Source of the DNA: an uncultured Thalassolituus sp.
GTDB lineage: Bacteria; Pseudomonadota; Gammaproteobacteria; Pseudomonadales; Oceanobacteraceae
NCBI GenBank assembly: GCA_913054055.1
Contig: CAJXIT010000121.1
Coordinates: forward strand, 1-9,515
Direction of reading: 5' to 3'
Length of the DNA stretch: 9,515 nt
The notes below the pieces were generated by a model. The model had not been told where the DNA came from. It did no database searches and was given only the letters and a program-made list of their open reading frames with translations. Positions 1 to 7,160 of this stretch are shown here, in pieces. Within the stretch, counting starts at the first letter, position 1. Every line of letters starts with the position of its first letter. A program made the position numbers and the translations under genes.

Positions 1-456
1 ATCAGGTGTCACATGAATCACAGCCTGTCCATTTAAAACCATATCGACTTTTTCTTCTTCAACAATTTTTTTCAGAATCTCTTGAATAAGAGGCATATTG
101 GCGCGAAAGAACTGTTCACGCCACTGCTGCTCTGCTTGCTGCAACTTACCAGCATGAAATTGAAATTCACTTTGCTTTTCTTTTACGTTATTTCGTAGCT
201 TACGCTGCTCATCATCACTCATGATGGCACCATCTTTTTGCAGTTTTTTCTGACTTTCTATCAATTCTTTTTCAAGCTCTTTGATTTTTACTAGGTTATC
301 GCCAAACTGGTCTTCAACCTGCTTAAAAGATGCTTTAGCGCCTTCTGATTGAAATAATGCACGTTGCATATCAACCACTGCAATCTTACTTGCAAAGGCG
401 GCTGTTGAAAGGCTTAAAGATAAAGCCGCGGCTAAAATTGCTGTCCACTTAGTCAT
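1..456 (-). CDS. skp: Periplasmic chaperone Skp (OmpH/HlpA), 3' end outside window
   Basis: I translated this frame by hand from the ATG at 456; 152 codons lie in the window without a stop, and the C-terminus is cut off by the left edge (family members are usually about 160-175 residues). Residues 1-22 are a signal peptide ending in AFA, and the mature protein starts SKIAVVDMQR, the usual OmpH start. Residues from about 45 to 120 are rich in K, E and Q with heptad-like spacing, matching the coiled-coil tentacles that hold unfolded outer-membrane proteins. In the family, trimeric Skp captures OMPs after Sec export and passes them towards the BAM complex. It follows bamA by 63 bases with no terminator between them, so the two are probably co-transcribed. 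The ribosome binding site AGGA lies 8 bases before the start. Confidence 0.93.
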   Translation of the reverse strand, partial: MTKWTAILAAALSLSLSTAAFASKIAVVDMQRALFQSEGAKASFKQVEDQFGDNLVKIKELEKELIESQKKLQKDGAIMSDDEQRKLRNNVKEKQSEFQFHAGKLQQAEQQWREQFFRANMPLIQEILKKIVEEEKVDMVLNGQAVIHVTPD

Positions 457-464
457 TTTTATAT

Positions 465-468
465 TCCT
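465..468 (-). promoter_or_regulatory. Ribosome binding site of skp
   Basis: AGGA lies 8 bases before the ATG at 456 and supports that start. The rest of the 63-base bamA-skp spacer is very AT-rich and shows no hairpin followed by a T-run. Confidence 0.6.
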
Positions 469-519
469 ATTTACTGCTTTTATAATTGTTATTAAGTTTA
501 TGAGTTGTTTGATTTTAAA

Positions 520-2922
520 TTAAAATACTTGGCCCAATGAGAATTCGAAACCTTCAGTTTCATCATCCTCTTTACTATTTAAGTCACGGGCAAATGTAAA
601 CGTCAGTGGCCCGATGGCCGTTACCCAAGTTAAGCCTACCCCTGCCGACACTCGAATCTCATCCATATCAAAGCCTTCAACACATGATGGATGCGTTGTA
701 TTACCTGATGTATCAGGATCTAAAACTAAACATTCCGTGTCGAATACATTACCGGCATCGATAAACATAGCGCTACGCATGCTGCGCTGATCTTCCACAA
801 ATGGTAATGGGAAAATCAACTCCATGGAAAATTCAGTTAATAAATTGCCACCTAGGCTATTTGGGTCTTCAAACCAAAGTTGGTCATCATCTAGATTGCC
901 ATTTAAATTAGTATCTTCAGTAACATGAAGTAAAAGCGCCCCTTTTGGTCCTAACGAATTACTAGTAAAACCACGAACAGAACCAACACCACCGGCTCTA
1001 AAGTTACGGAAAAATGGCAGCTCTTCTGTGTCTCCATAACCGTCACCATATCCGATCTCTGTGCGTAAACGGAACGTCCAGTCGCCATTCAAACTAAGGG
1101 GGAAGTATTTTTGCGCATTATAAGTGGCACGGTAATATTCCAATTCACTGCCTGGAATGGTGGCCTCTAAAGATAGGCTTTGTTTAGCCCCTGCAGTTGG
1201 GAAAAGCCCTCTGTTTAGAGTGGTCCAACTCCACTGACTACCCAAAGTAAATTCTACAAAGCTGTCACCCTGCGTATCTTCAAAATTTTGAATTTCTTGA
1301 GGTGCACTTTGAGTGATCGTCATATCAGTTTGACTGGCTTCAACACTGAATGACAAACGTTCACGGGAATTAATTGGGAAACCAAACGTACTGCGGCCAC
1401 CGTAAGTATCGGTGTTGTAGTCACTTAGCGATAATTCAGAGAAATCCGTTTGACTATAGAACACACTGTAACCACGGCTGATGCCATCAACGGTATAATA
1501 TGGATTAGTAAACGATAAATTCAAACTGGTTTGAGCATCCGTTTTATTCACACTGGTACTCATCTTCTTACCCGTACCCATGAAGTTATTTTGGCTAACG
1601 CTTGATCCAATAATCATACCGTCGGCACTTGAATAACCAATGCTTAAGTTCAAGCTACCACTTGGCTGTTCTTCCACACTGTAGTTCACATCAATCAAGT
1701 CGTCAGAACCAGGCACTTTAGGGGTCTCAACATTCACACCTTTAAAAAAGCCTAATTGCTCTAAACGACTTTTAGATTGTTCAATTAATTCAGTAGAGGC
1801 CCAACCTCCTTCCATCTGAACCATTTCACGACGTAGCACTTCATCCATGGTGGATTCGTTACCAGCAAAGTTAATTCGACGAACATAAGTGCGTTTACCT
1901 GGCTCTACAAAAAACGTGATATCAACCGTTTTATCTTCATCATTGATTTTCGGAACACCATTCACACTAGCAAATGTAAATCCTTCGTTACCTAAACGCT
2001 TGGAAATTAGATCCTGGGTTAGGGTCATGTTGCGGCGACTAAATGTCTGACCTTCTCGCATAATCAGTAACGGGGTTAATGCGGCTTCATCAACGATAAG
2101 CTCACCCGCTAATTTTACTTCTTTAACTTTGTAAATATCCCCTTCATGAACGTTAACACTGATGTAAACATCTTCTTTATTTGGAGACAGGGAAACTTGT
2201 GTCGATTCAGCATTGAAACGTATATAACCACGATCCAAGTAGAACGAACGCAAACGTTCTAAATCGCCACCCAATTTTTCACGTGAATATTTGTCATCAC
2301 TGTTATACCAAGACCATAGATTACTTGGCATTAGCTCAAATTGTTTTAATAGCTGTTCTTTTTCAAATGCCTGATTACCAACCACATTAATATGGCTAAT
2401 TGATGCAACCGAACCTTCTTCCACATTTATTTGTAAAGACACGCGGTTTCTTGGCAGTTTTTTAACATCCGTATCAATCTGTGCATCGTAACGACCTTGA
2501 CTCACATACTGACGCTCAAGCTCAAGTTCTAAACGCTCAAGGGTTGAACGCTTAAATACATAACCTTCAGCCAATCCTGCTTGTTTCAAACCTTCTTTCA
2601 ATTGCTCAGTTTCAATGGCGCTATTACCTTCTATATTGATTTCGGTAATGGTCGGTAATTCAACCAGCTTGATCACTAGGATGTTGCTGTCGCGCTGCAA
2701 CTCAATATTATTAAAGTATCCGGTACGAAAAAGGGTTTTACTGGCTTTAGCCAATGTTTGAGTATCCACTCTTTCACCGATATTAATTGGGAAGGCTGCA
2801 AATACGGTTCCCGCACTCACGCGCTGCAAACCGTCCACACGGATGTCTTCAACCTTAAAAGATTCAGCCTGAGCCATGGCAGCACAAACTGATAAAAAGA
2901 TACTAATGATTATAAACTTCAT
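520..2922 (-). CDS. bamA: Outer-membrane protein assembly factor BamA (Omp85)
   Basis: BamA is the central barrel of the BAM complex and inserts beta-barrel proteins into the outer membrane. The product is 800 residues (E. coli 810). Residues 1-19 are a signal peptide ending AQA, followed by ESFKVEDIRVDGLQR, the standard start of POTRA 1. Five POTRA domains fill about residues 20-420 and a 16-strand barrel the rest. The family's loop 6 motif VRGF is at residues 649-652, and the chain ends in phenylalanine (GQVF), the OMP C-terminal signal. Two surface-loop features differ from E. coli: an acidic EF-hand-like stretch at 670-680 in loop 6, and a cysteine pair (C731, C747) in loop 7. The only other cysteine is in the signal peptide. 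The gene lies 74 bases after rseP and 63 before skp, the usual context. Its Shine-Dalgarno sequence is weak (GGA, 5 bases before ATG). Confidence 0.98.
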   Translation of the reverse strand: MKFIIISIFLSVCAAMAQAESFKVEDIRVDGLQRVSAGTVFAAFPINIGERVDTQTLAKASKTLFRTGYFNNIELQRDSNILVIKLVELPTITEINIEGNSAIETEQLKEGLKQAGLAEGYVFKRSTLERLELELERQYVSQGRYDAQIDTDVKKLPRNRVSLQINVEEGSVASISHINVVGNQAFEKEQLLKQFELMPSNLWSWYNSDDKYSREKLGGDLERLRSFYLDRGYIRFNAESTQVSLSPNKEDVYISVNVHEGDIYKVKEVKLAGELIVDEAALTPLLIMREGQTFSRRNMTLTQDLISKRLGNEGFTFASVNGVPKINDEDKTVDITFFVEPGKRTYVRRINFAGNESTMDEVLRREMVQMEGGWASTELIEQSKSRLEQLGFFKGVNVETPKVPGSDDLIDVNYSVEEQPSGSLNLSIGYSSADGMIIGSSVSQNNFMGTGKKMSTSVNKTDAQTSLNLSFTNPYYTVDGISRGYSVFYSQTDFSELSLSDYNTDTYGGRSTFGFPINSRERLSFSVEASQTDMTITQSAPQEIQNFEDTQGDSFVEFTLGSQWSWTTLNRGLFPTAGAKQSLSLEATIPGSELEYYRATYNAQKYFPLSLNGDWTFRLRTEIGYGDGYGDTEELPFFRNFRAGGVGSVRGFTSNSLGPKGALLLHVTEDTNLNGNLDDDQLWFEDPNSLGGNLLTEFSMELIFPLPFVEDQRSMRSAMFIDAGNVFDTECLVLDPDTSGNTTHPSCVEGFDMDEIRVSAGVGLTWVTAIGPLTFTFARDLNSKEDDETEGFEFSLGQVF

Positions 2923-2951
2923 GTGATTCCGAACTTATTTTTATCTTTACC

Positions 2952-2980
2952 GCTGATACAAACGCTTCAGCCTAAGTTTT
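2952..2980 (-). promoter_or_regulatory. Weak sigma-E-like promoter candidate before bamA
   Basis: In the rseP-bamA spacer the minus strand reads AAAACTT (2980-2974), 17 bases, then TCAGC (2956-2952). This partly resembles the sigma-E elements GGAACTT and TCTGA. In E. coli, sigma-E is known to drive bamA and skp, so the location makes sense, but the match is poor at several positions. This is inference only. Confidence 0.2.
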
Positions 2981-2996
2981 TCATGTATAAATCGTG

Positions 2997-4334
2997 TTAA
3001 ATGCGACTAATGTCATTAAATATGGCAATAACCATTATTGTCAGCATGATACTCATACCCAATTTCATGCCCATGATTTGGACTTTCTCTGAAACAGGAG
3101 AACCTTTTATGGCTTCAATGGCATAAAACAAAAAGTGACCACCATCTAACACCGGTATTGGCAATAGGTTCACTACCGCCAACATAATACTGATATACGC
3201 TAAAAAGCCAATAAAAGCCTCAAAACCGGCTTGTGCAGAAGCGTTGGCTACTTTAGCAATGGTAATCGGGCCGCTCAAGTTCTTAACGGACAGTAACCCT
3301 TGAAGCATTTTTCCAATGGATTCTATGGTCACCACAGACATGTCCCAGGTTTTTTCAGCGCCTTTCACTAGGGCGTCAAGTGGGTTATATCTAAGTGTTG
3401 TAACAAAATCTTTAGGTATCTCAGGAGCCTGCACCATTGCACCAACAAAGCCCACTGTTTTACCATCTTCTAATTCTTTAATACCCGGTATTAAGGTTAA
3501 ATCTAAGGTTTGTGTATCGCGCTTTACCTTTAGCGTTAACGCCTTACCAGCACTGCCTTGTACCAATTCTACAAAATCGTACCATTGCTGAATCACTTGG
3601 CCATCAACTTCGATAATTTCGTCTTTAGGTTTTAGACCGGCTTGCATGGCAGGTTTACCAGCCATAAGTTCAGAGATAATGGCGGGAACTTGAGGGCGAT
3701 ACGGTGCCATGCCCAATTGCTTCAACGGGTTAGGCTCTTCTGCATCGCTTAACCACTCGTAAACGTCTAATGTCACAGTCTTTGACTGAACTGAAATATT
3801 GATCTCGCCTGTATCACCGATTCGCTTTAATAACTGGTAATTAACAGCTTGCCAGCCTGCAACCTCTTTACCATCAACCGCTGTAATTAATTGGCCAGTT
3901 TGTAAACCTGATGTGGCAGCCAAGCCTTCTGGCTGCAATTCACCAATAACAGGCTTAACCTGAGTCACACCCACTACAAACATTAACCAGTAGGCTGCGA
4001 TTGCAAACAGAATATTGGCAATAGGGCCTGCTAAAACGATGGCCATTCTTTGCCAAACTGTTTTGTTGTTGAAAGCTTGATCTTTTAAAGCGTCATCTAC
4101 TGGCCCTTCTCGCTCATCCAGCATCTTCACATAACCGCCCAAAGGAATGGTCGCGATCATAAACTCTGTGCCATGCTTATCTTTTCGAGTCCAAATAGCC
4201 TTTCCAAACCCTACTGAAAAGCGCAGTACTTTTACGCCGCAACGACGGGCAACCCAGTAATGGCCATATTCATGAACCGTTACCAAGATTCCAAGCGTCA
4301 CAATTAACGCCAATACACTATATAAGACTGTCAT
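2997..4334 (-). CDS. rseP: Site-2 intramembrane zinc metalloprotease RseP (MucP)
   Basis: The product is 445 residues (E. coli 450). The zinc-binding motif HEYGH is at residues 21-25 in the first membrane helix. The second catalytic motif, in NLLPIPVLDGGH at 389-400, supplies the third zinc ligand, D397. Between them lie the membrane-associated GGYVKMLDE segment, a further helix (about 97-120) and two PDZ domains (roughly 120-195 and 205-290); more helices close the C-terminus. In the family this enzyme cuts the anti-sigma factor RseA/MucA inside the inner membrane after DegS/AlgW, releasing the envelope stress sigma factor, and it also clears leftover signal peptides. Its ATG overlaps the dxr stop in an ATGA, so translation is probably coupled. 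An AGGA lies 12 bases before the start, rather far. The position just before bamA and skp matches its role in outer-membrane stress. Confidence 0.98.
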   Translation of the reverse strand: MTVLYSVLALIVTLGILVTVHEYGHYWVARRCGVKVLRFSVGFGKAIWTRKDKHGTEFMIATIPLGGYVKMLDEREGPVDDALKDQAFNNKTVWQRMAIVLAGPIANILFAIAAYWLMFVVGVTQVKPVIGELQPEGLAATSGLQTGQLITAVDGKEVAGWQAVNYQLLKRIGDTGEINISVQSKTVTLDVYEWLSDAEEPNPLKQLGMAPYRPQVPAIISELMAGKPAMQAGLKPKDEIIEVDGQVIQQWYDFVELVQGSAGKALTLKVKRDTQTLDLTLIPGIKELEDGKTVGFVGAMVQAPEIPKDFVTTLRYNPLDALVKGAEKTWDMSVVTIESIGKMLQGLLSVKNLSGPITIAKVANASAQAGFEAFIGFLAYISIMLAVVNLLPIPVLDGGHFLFYAIEAIKGSPVSEKVQIMGMKLGMSIMLTIMVIAIFNDISRI

Positions 4335-5509
4335 GCTTTTATACGTTCCTGCACAAATCGTCGCGCTGCATTATCGGCCTCTAATATGGCTTCTAAACTA
4401 TTAGCACTGGAAATTTCACAATGATTAAGAGCATCATCTATCAAGCTTGAGATTGATAGAAACGAAATTTGTTCCCGTAAAAAACCTTCAACGGCAATTT
4501 CATTTGCGGCATTTAAGATAGCTGGAGCCGTTCCACCAACTTTGAATGCTTGAGAGCATAGATCGAGAGCGGGAAATACCTGACGGTCAGGCGCTTCAAA
4601 ATTCAACTGAGCAATGTCGAAAAAATCCAATGATGACACGCCACTATCAATGCGCTCTGGCCATGCCATACCATAAGCAATTGGCGTACGCATATCCGGG
4701 TTGCCCATTTGACTGATTACCGAGCCATCAACATATTGCACCATGGAATGAATTACTGACTCAGGGTGCACCACCACCTCGATTTGCTCAGGCTGTACGT
4801 CAAACAACCAGCACGCTTCAATTAACTCTAAACCTTTATTCATTAACGAGGCACTATCTACCGATATTTTCTGCCCCATGGACCAATTAGGATGCTTAAC
4901 CGCTTGAGCCGGTGTCACCACTTCAAGCTGCTGTTTGCTCCACCCTCTAAAAGGGCCACCTGAAGCGGTTAATAAGATTTTACGAATTTGATTTTTTAAA
5001 CCTTGGTTTTGATCAAAACCAGCAGGTAACGATTGAAAGATGGCATTGTGCTCACTATCAATTGGCAATAACTCAGCACCGTTATCAGCAATGGTTTGCA
5101 TGAAAATTTCACCACTCATTACCAACGCTTCTTTATTCGCCAGCAAGACTCGCTTACCGGATTTTGCTGCCGCTAATGTGGGTAGCAAACCTGCAGCACC
5201 AACAATGGCCGCCATCACCTGATCGACATCATTGTGGGATGAGACCTCACATAAACTATCCACACCAGACAAAACTTGTGTTTGTATGTTATGTGACTGC
5301 AACGCTTTCTTAAGGGCCTGAGCAGATCCATCGTCTGCCATGACGGCATATTGAGGCTGATGCTTTAAGCACAACTCAGCCATCAAGTTCACTTGAGTAT
5401 TCGCGGTTAATGCAAAAATACGATAGAGATCCGGATGTCGAGAAATAACATCCAGAGTGCTTTTACCGATGGAGCCTGTGGCCCCTAAAACGGTAATCGC
5501 TTGGGTCAT
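4331..5509 (-). CDS. dxr: 1-deoxy-D-xylulose 5-phosphate reductoisomerase
   Basis: Dxr (IspC) converts 1-deoxy-D-xylulose 5-phosphate to 2-C-methyl-D-erythritol 4-phosphate with NADPH and a divalent metal, the first committed step of the MEP isoprenoid pathway in the cytoplasm. The product is 392 residues (E. coli 398). The NADPH-binding loop GATGSIG is at residues 9-15. Metal ligands D151 and E153 sit in PIDSEHNAIFQ, and the third, E228, in NKGLE. The substrate-binding segments LTASGGPFR and HPNWSMGQKISVDSASLMN are intact. The start overlaps the cdsA stop by 4 bases, and the stop overlaps the rseP start by 4 bases. Its product eventually feeds UppS, encoded two genes upstream. In E. coli dxr sits before uppS; here it follows cdsA, as in Pseudomonas. 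Confidence 0.98.
   Translation of the reverse strand: MTQAITVLGATGSIGKSTLDVISRHPDLYRIFALTANTQVNLMAELCLKHQPQYAVMADDGSAQALKKALQSHNIQTQVLSGVDSLCEVSSHNDVDQVMAAIVGAAGLLPTLAAAKSGKRVLLANKEALVMSGEIFMQTIADNGAELLPIDSEHNAIFQSLPAGFDQNQGLKNQIRKILLTASGGPFRGWSKQQLEVVTPAQAVKHPNWSMGQKISVDSASLMNKGLELIEACWLFDVQPEQIEVVVHPESVIHSMVQYVDGSVISQMGNPDMRTPIAYGMAWPERIDSGVSSLDFFDIAQLNFEAPDRQVFPALDLCSQAFKVGGTAPAILNAANEIAVEGFLREQISFLSISSLIDDALNHCEISSANSLEAILEADNAARRFVQERIKA
4437..4460 (-). repeat. Inverted repeat inside the 3' part of dxr
   Basis: TCTATCAA (4437-4444) and TTGATAGA (4453-4460) are a perfect 8-base inverted repeat with an 8-base loop. A 10-base palindrome TCAAGCTTGA (4441-4450) is nested across the left arm and loop. 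It lies in coding sequence about 100 bases before the rseP start. The arms are certain; a function is not, and chance is quite possible. Confidence 0.35.
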
Positions 5510-6348
5510 AGTTTAAGATCCCAACCAACTAGGCTCAAGGCAAGCGCAAAAACAGGTAGTGCAGATGTCATGCTATCAATGCGGTCCATTACACCACCAT
5601 GGCCAGGTAATAAGTTACTTGAATCTTTGATTCCACGATGACGTTTCACCATGCTTTCAACCAAGTCCCCTACAACAGACGCCCCAGTTACAACAACGGT
5701 GACTATTAATAAGGTAATCCACTGTTCAATATCAAACGTTTGCATGGTTTTATCTTGCAACCAAAAGCCTGAAGCTACTGCAATGGCAAGCGTCGTAAGT
5801 AACCCGCCATACACCCCTTCCCAAGATTTACCCGGGCTAACTTTAGGCGCTAATTTATTTTTCCCGAAGCGACGTCCAGCAAAATAGGCACCCACATCAG
5901 CACCCCAAACAATGGCCATCACATATAGAACCAAATAAGTATTCAGTTCTGGGTAGCTTTTCAATTGAACGAAACCCACCCACATAGGCACAATAATAAC
6001 GACGCCTAGTAACAAGCGAACAATTGGACTTCCCCATAGACCAACAAATTTAGGGTGAGTACGAACCAAAATAAAGGCAACTATCCACCAAATAAACGCG
6101 CCATAAAGCAGCTCTGGGTCTTGCTCCATATCCAAATAATGCAAAGCATAAATGGCCAGCGAAATCACACCTGCATAACCCACTCGCACAAGCTGATTAC
6201 TAAAGCCAGATAGATTAGCCCACTCCCATGCACCTAACGCTGCAATGGCCGCAATAAAAATCATAAATTGTGGAACGGGTAAGAAAAATATCCCGCCGAT
6301 CATAATAGGCGCCAAAATCAGCGCAGTTATAAGACGTTGCTTAAGCAC
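5506..6348 (-). CDS. cdsA: Phosphatidate cytidylyltransferase (CDP-diglyceride synthase)
   Basis: CdsA makes CDP-diacylglycerol from phosphatidic acid and CTP in the inner membrane, the precursor of all major phospholipids. The product is 280 residues (E. coli 285) and very hydrophobic, with about eight membrane helices. The family signature is complete near the C-terminus: SMVKR from residue 232, K241-D242, then PGHGG (248-252) and DRID (255-258). The N-terminus MLKQRLITA aligns with the E. coli MLKYRLISA, so the start is the GTG at 6348. It is preceded by a strong AAAGGAAG 9 bases upstream, inside the end of uppS. One base separates it from the uppS stop, and its own stop overlaps the dxr start as ATGA. 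Both arrangements suggest translational coupling. Confidence 0.97.
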   Translation of the reverse strand: MLKQRLITALILAPIMIGGIFFLPVPQFMIFIAAIAALGAWEWANLSGFSNQLVRVGYAGVISLAIYALHYLDMEQDPELLYGAFIWWIVAFILVRTHPKFVGLWGSPIVRLLLGVVIIVPMWVGFVQLKSYPELNTYLVLYVMAIVWGADVGAYFAGRRFGKNKLAPKVSPGKSWEGVYGGLLTTLAIAVASGFWLQDKTMQTFDIEQWITLLIVTVVVTGASVVGDLVESMVKRHRGIKDSSNLLPGHGGVMDRIDSMTSALPVFALALSLVGWDLKL

Positions 6349-6349
6349 G

Positions 6350-7096
6350 TTAACTGTCTTCCTTTAATTGTTCATCTGTGCGCCCAAAACGACGCGTGCG
6401 GCTGTTATATTCTTCTATTGCCGACCAGAAGTGAGTTTCCTTAAAATCAGGCCATAGTGCATCACTGAATACTAATTCAGAATAAGCAAATTGCCATAAC
6501 ATGAAGTTACTGATCCTCAGCTCCCCACCTGTGCGAATGCAAAGATCAGGTTCTGGTAAATCATGTAAACATGTATATTTCCCGAATAACTCTGGGGTTA
6601 TATCATCAGTATTAACCTTGCCAGCTTTTACATCTAATGCAAGCTGCTTGGCCGCATTACTCATATCCCAGCGACCACCATAATTAGCAGCAACCACTAA
6701 GGTTAGGCCATCATTTTTTTCGGTTAAGTCTTGAGCCTTATGAATATGCTCTTGTAAAGTCGAGCTAAAACCGGCGAGATCACCCATGATGATCAAACGA
6801 ATATTATGCTCATGAAGCTTTTTTACTTCGCGCTGCAGCGCATTAAGAAATAATTGCATTAATGCATTCACTTCTTTTTCTGGGCGCTGCCAATTTTCGC
6901 TGGAGAATGCGAACAAAGTAAGCACTTCAACTCCCATGCGTGCCGCTTGCTCAATGACAATGCGTACCGCTTTCACACCGCTTTTATGACCAGCCACACC
7001 AGGTAAATGGCGACGTTTGGCCCAACGGTTATTACCATCCATTACAATGGCAACGTGCTTAGGAATTTGTTCAAATGTAGGCAGATTATCTGACAT
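6350..7096 (-). CDS. uppS: Undecaprenyl diphosphate synthase (cis-prenyltransferase)
   Basis: UppS (IspU) condenses farnesyl diphosphate with eight isopentenyl diphosphates to give the C55 lipid carrier for peptidoglycan and surface polysaccharides; it works at the cytoplasmic face of the inner membrane. The product is 248 residues, the usual length. The active-site motif MDGNNRWAKRR starts at residue 19, with catalytic D20. The second asparagine replaces the glycine of E. coli, as I recall it also does in Pseudomonas. The C-terminal signature RTGGELRISNFMLWQ, followed by AYSE and WPDF, is intact. It lies 64 bases after frr, with a long hairpin between them, and 1 base before cdsA. The Shine-Dalgarno sequence is modest (AGG, 7 bases before ATG), so the nearby hairpin could affect its translation. 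Confidence 0.98.
   Translation of the reverse strand: MSDNLPTFEQIPKHVAIVMDGNNRWAKRRHLPGVAGHKSGVKAVRIVIEQAARMGVEVLTLFAFSSENWQRPEKEVNALMQLFLNALQREVKKLHEHNIRLIIMGDLAGFSSTLQEHIHKAQDLTEKNDGLTLVVAANYGGRWDMSNAAKQLALDVKAGKVNTDDITPELFGKYTCLHDLPEPDLCIRTGGELRISNFMLWQFAYSELVFSDALWPDFKETHFWSAIEEYNSRTRRFGRTDEQLKEDS
6358..6365 (-). promoter_or_regulatory. Ribosome binding site of cdsA (fixes a GTG start)
   Basis: AAAGGAAG lies within the last codons of uppS, 9 bases before the GTG at 6348. Together with the conserved N-terminus it supports the non-ATG start of cdsA. Confidence 0.75.
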
Positions 7097-7110
7097 GTTT
7101 AGACCTAGTT

Positions 7111-7148
7111 ATGAAGCCACACATACATCCTGTGTGGCACAGCTTCAT
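7111..7148 (-). other. Bulged hairpin between frr and uppS
   Basis: On the minus strand ATGAAG (7148-7143) pairs with CTTCAT (7116-7111) and CCACACA (7137-7131) with TGTGTGG (7123-7117). This gives 13 base pairs, a 5-base bulge on the 5' side and a 7-base loop. It begins 12 bases after the frr stop and ends 14 bases before the uppS start. No T-run follows (the next bases are AACTAGGTC), so a standard intrinsic terminator is unlikely. A processing site, mRNA stabiliser or modulator of uppS translation would fit; the role is inference. Confidence 0.6.
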
Positions 7149-7160
7149 AGAAATTTAGGG

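Noticed and set aside
3272..3285. AGAACTT inside rseP as a sigma-E -35 element
   Set aside because: It matches GGAACTT well, but no TCTGA-like element lies about 16 bases downstream, and the bases are explained by conserved coding sequence.
3316..3591. Plus-strand open frame of 91 codons opposite rseP
   Set aside because: It lies wholly inside the antisense of a strongly conserved gene, has no recognisable protein features and no evident ribosome binding site; other short plus-strand frames opposite dxr, cdsA, uppS and frr are rejected for the same reason.
7111..7148. Reading the frr-uppS hairpin as an intrinsic terminator
   Set aside because: No T-run follows it on the transcribed strand, and terminating here would cut uppS off from the operon without a visible promoter before it.
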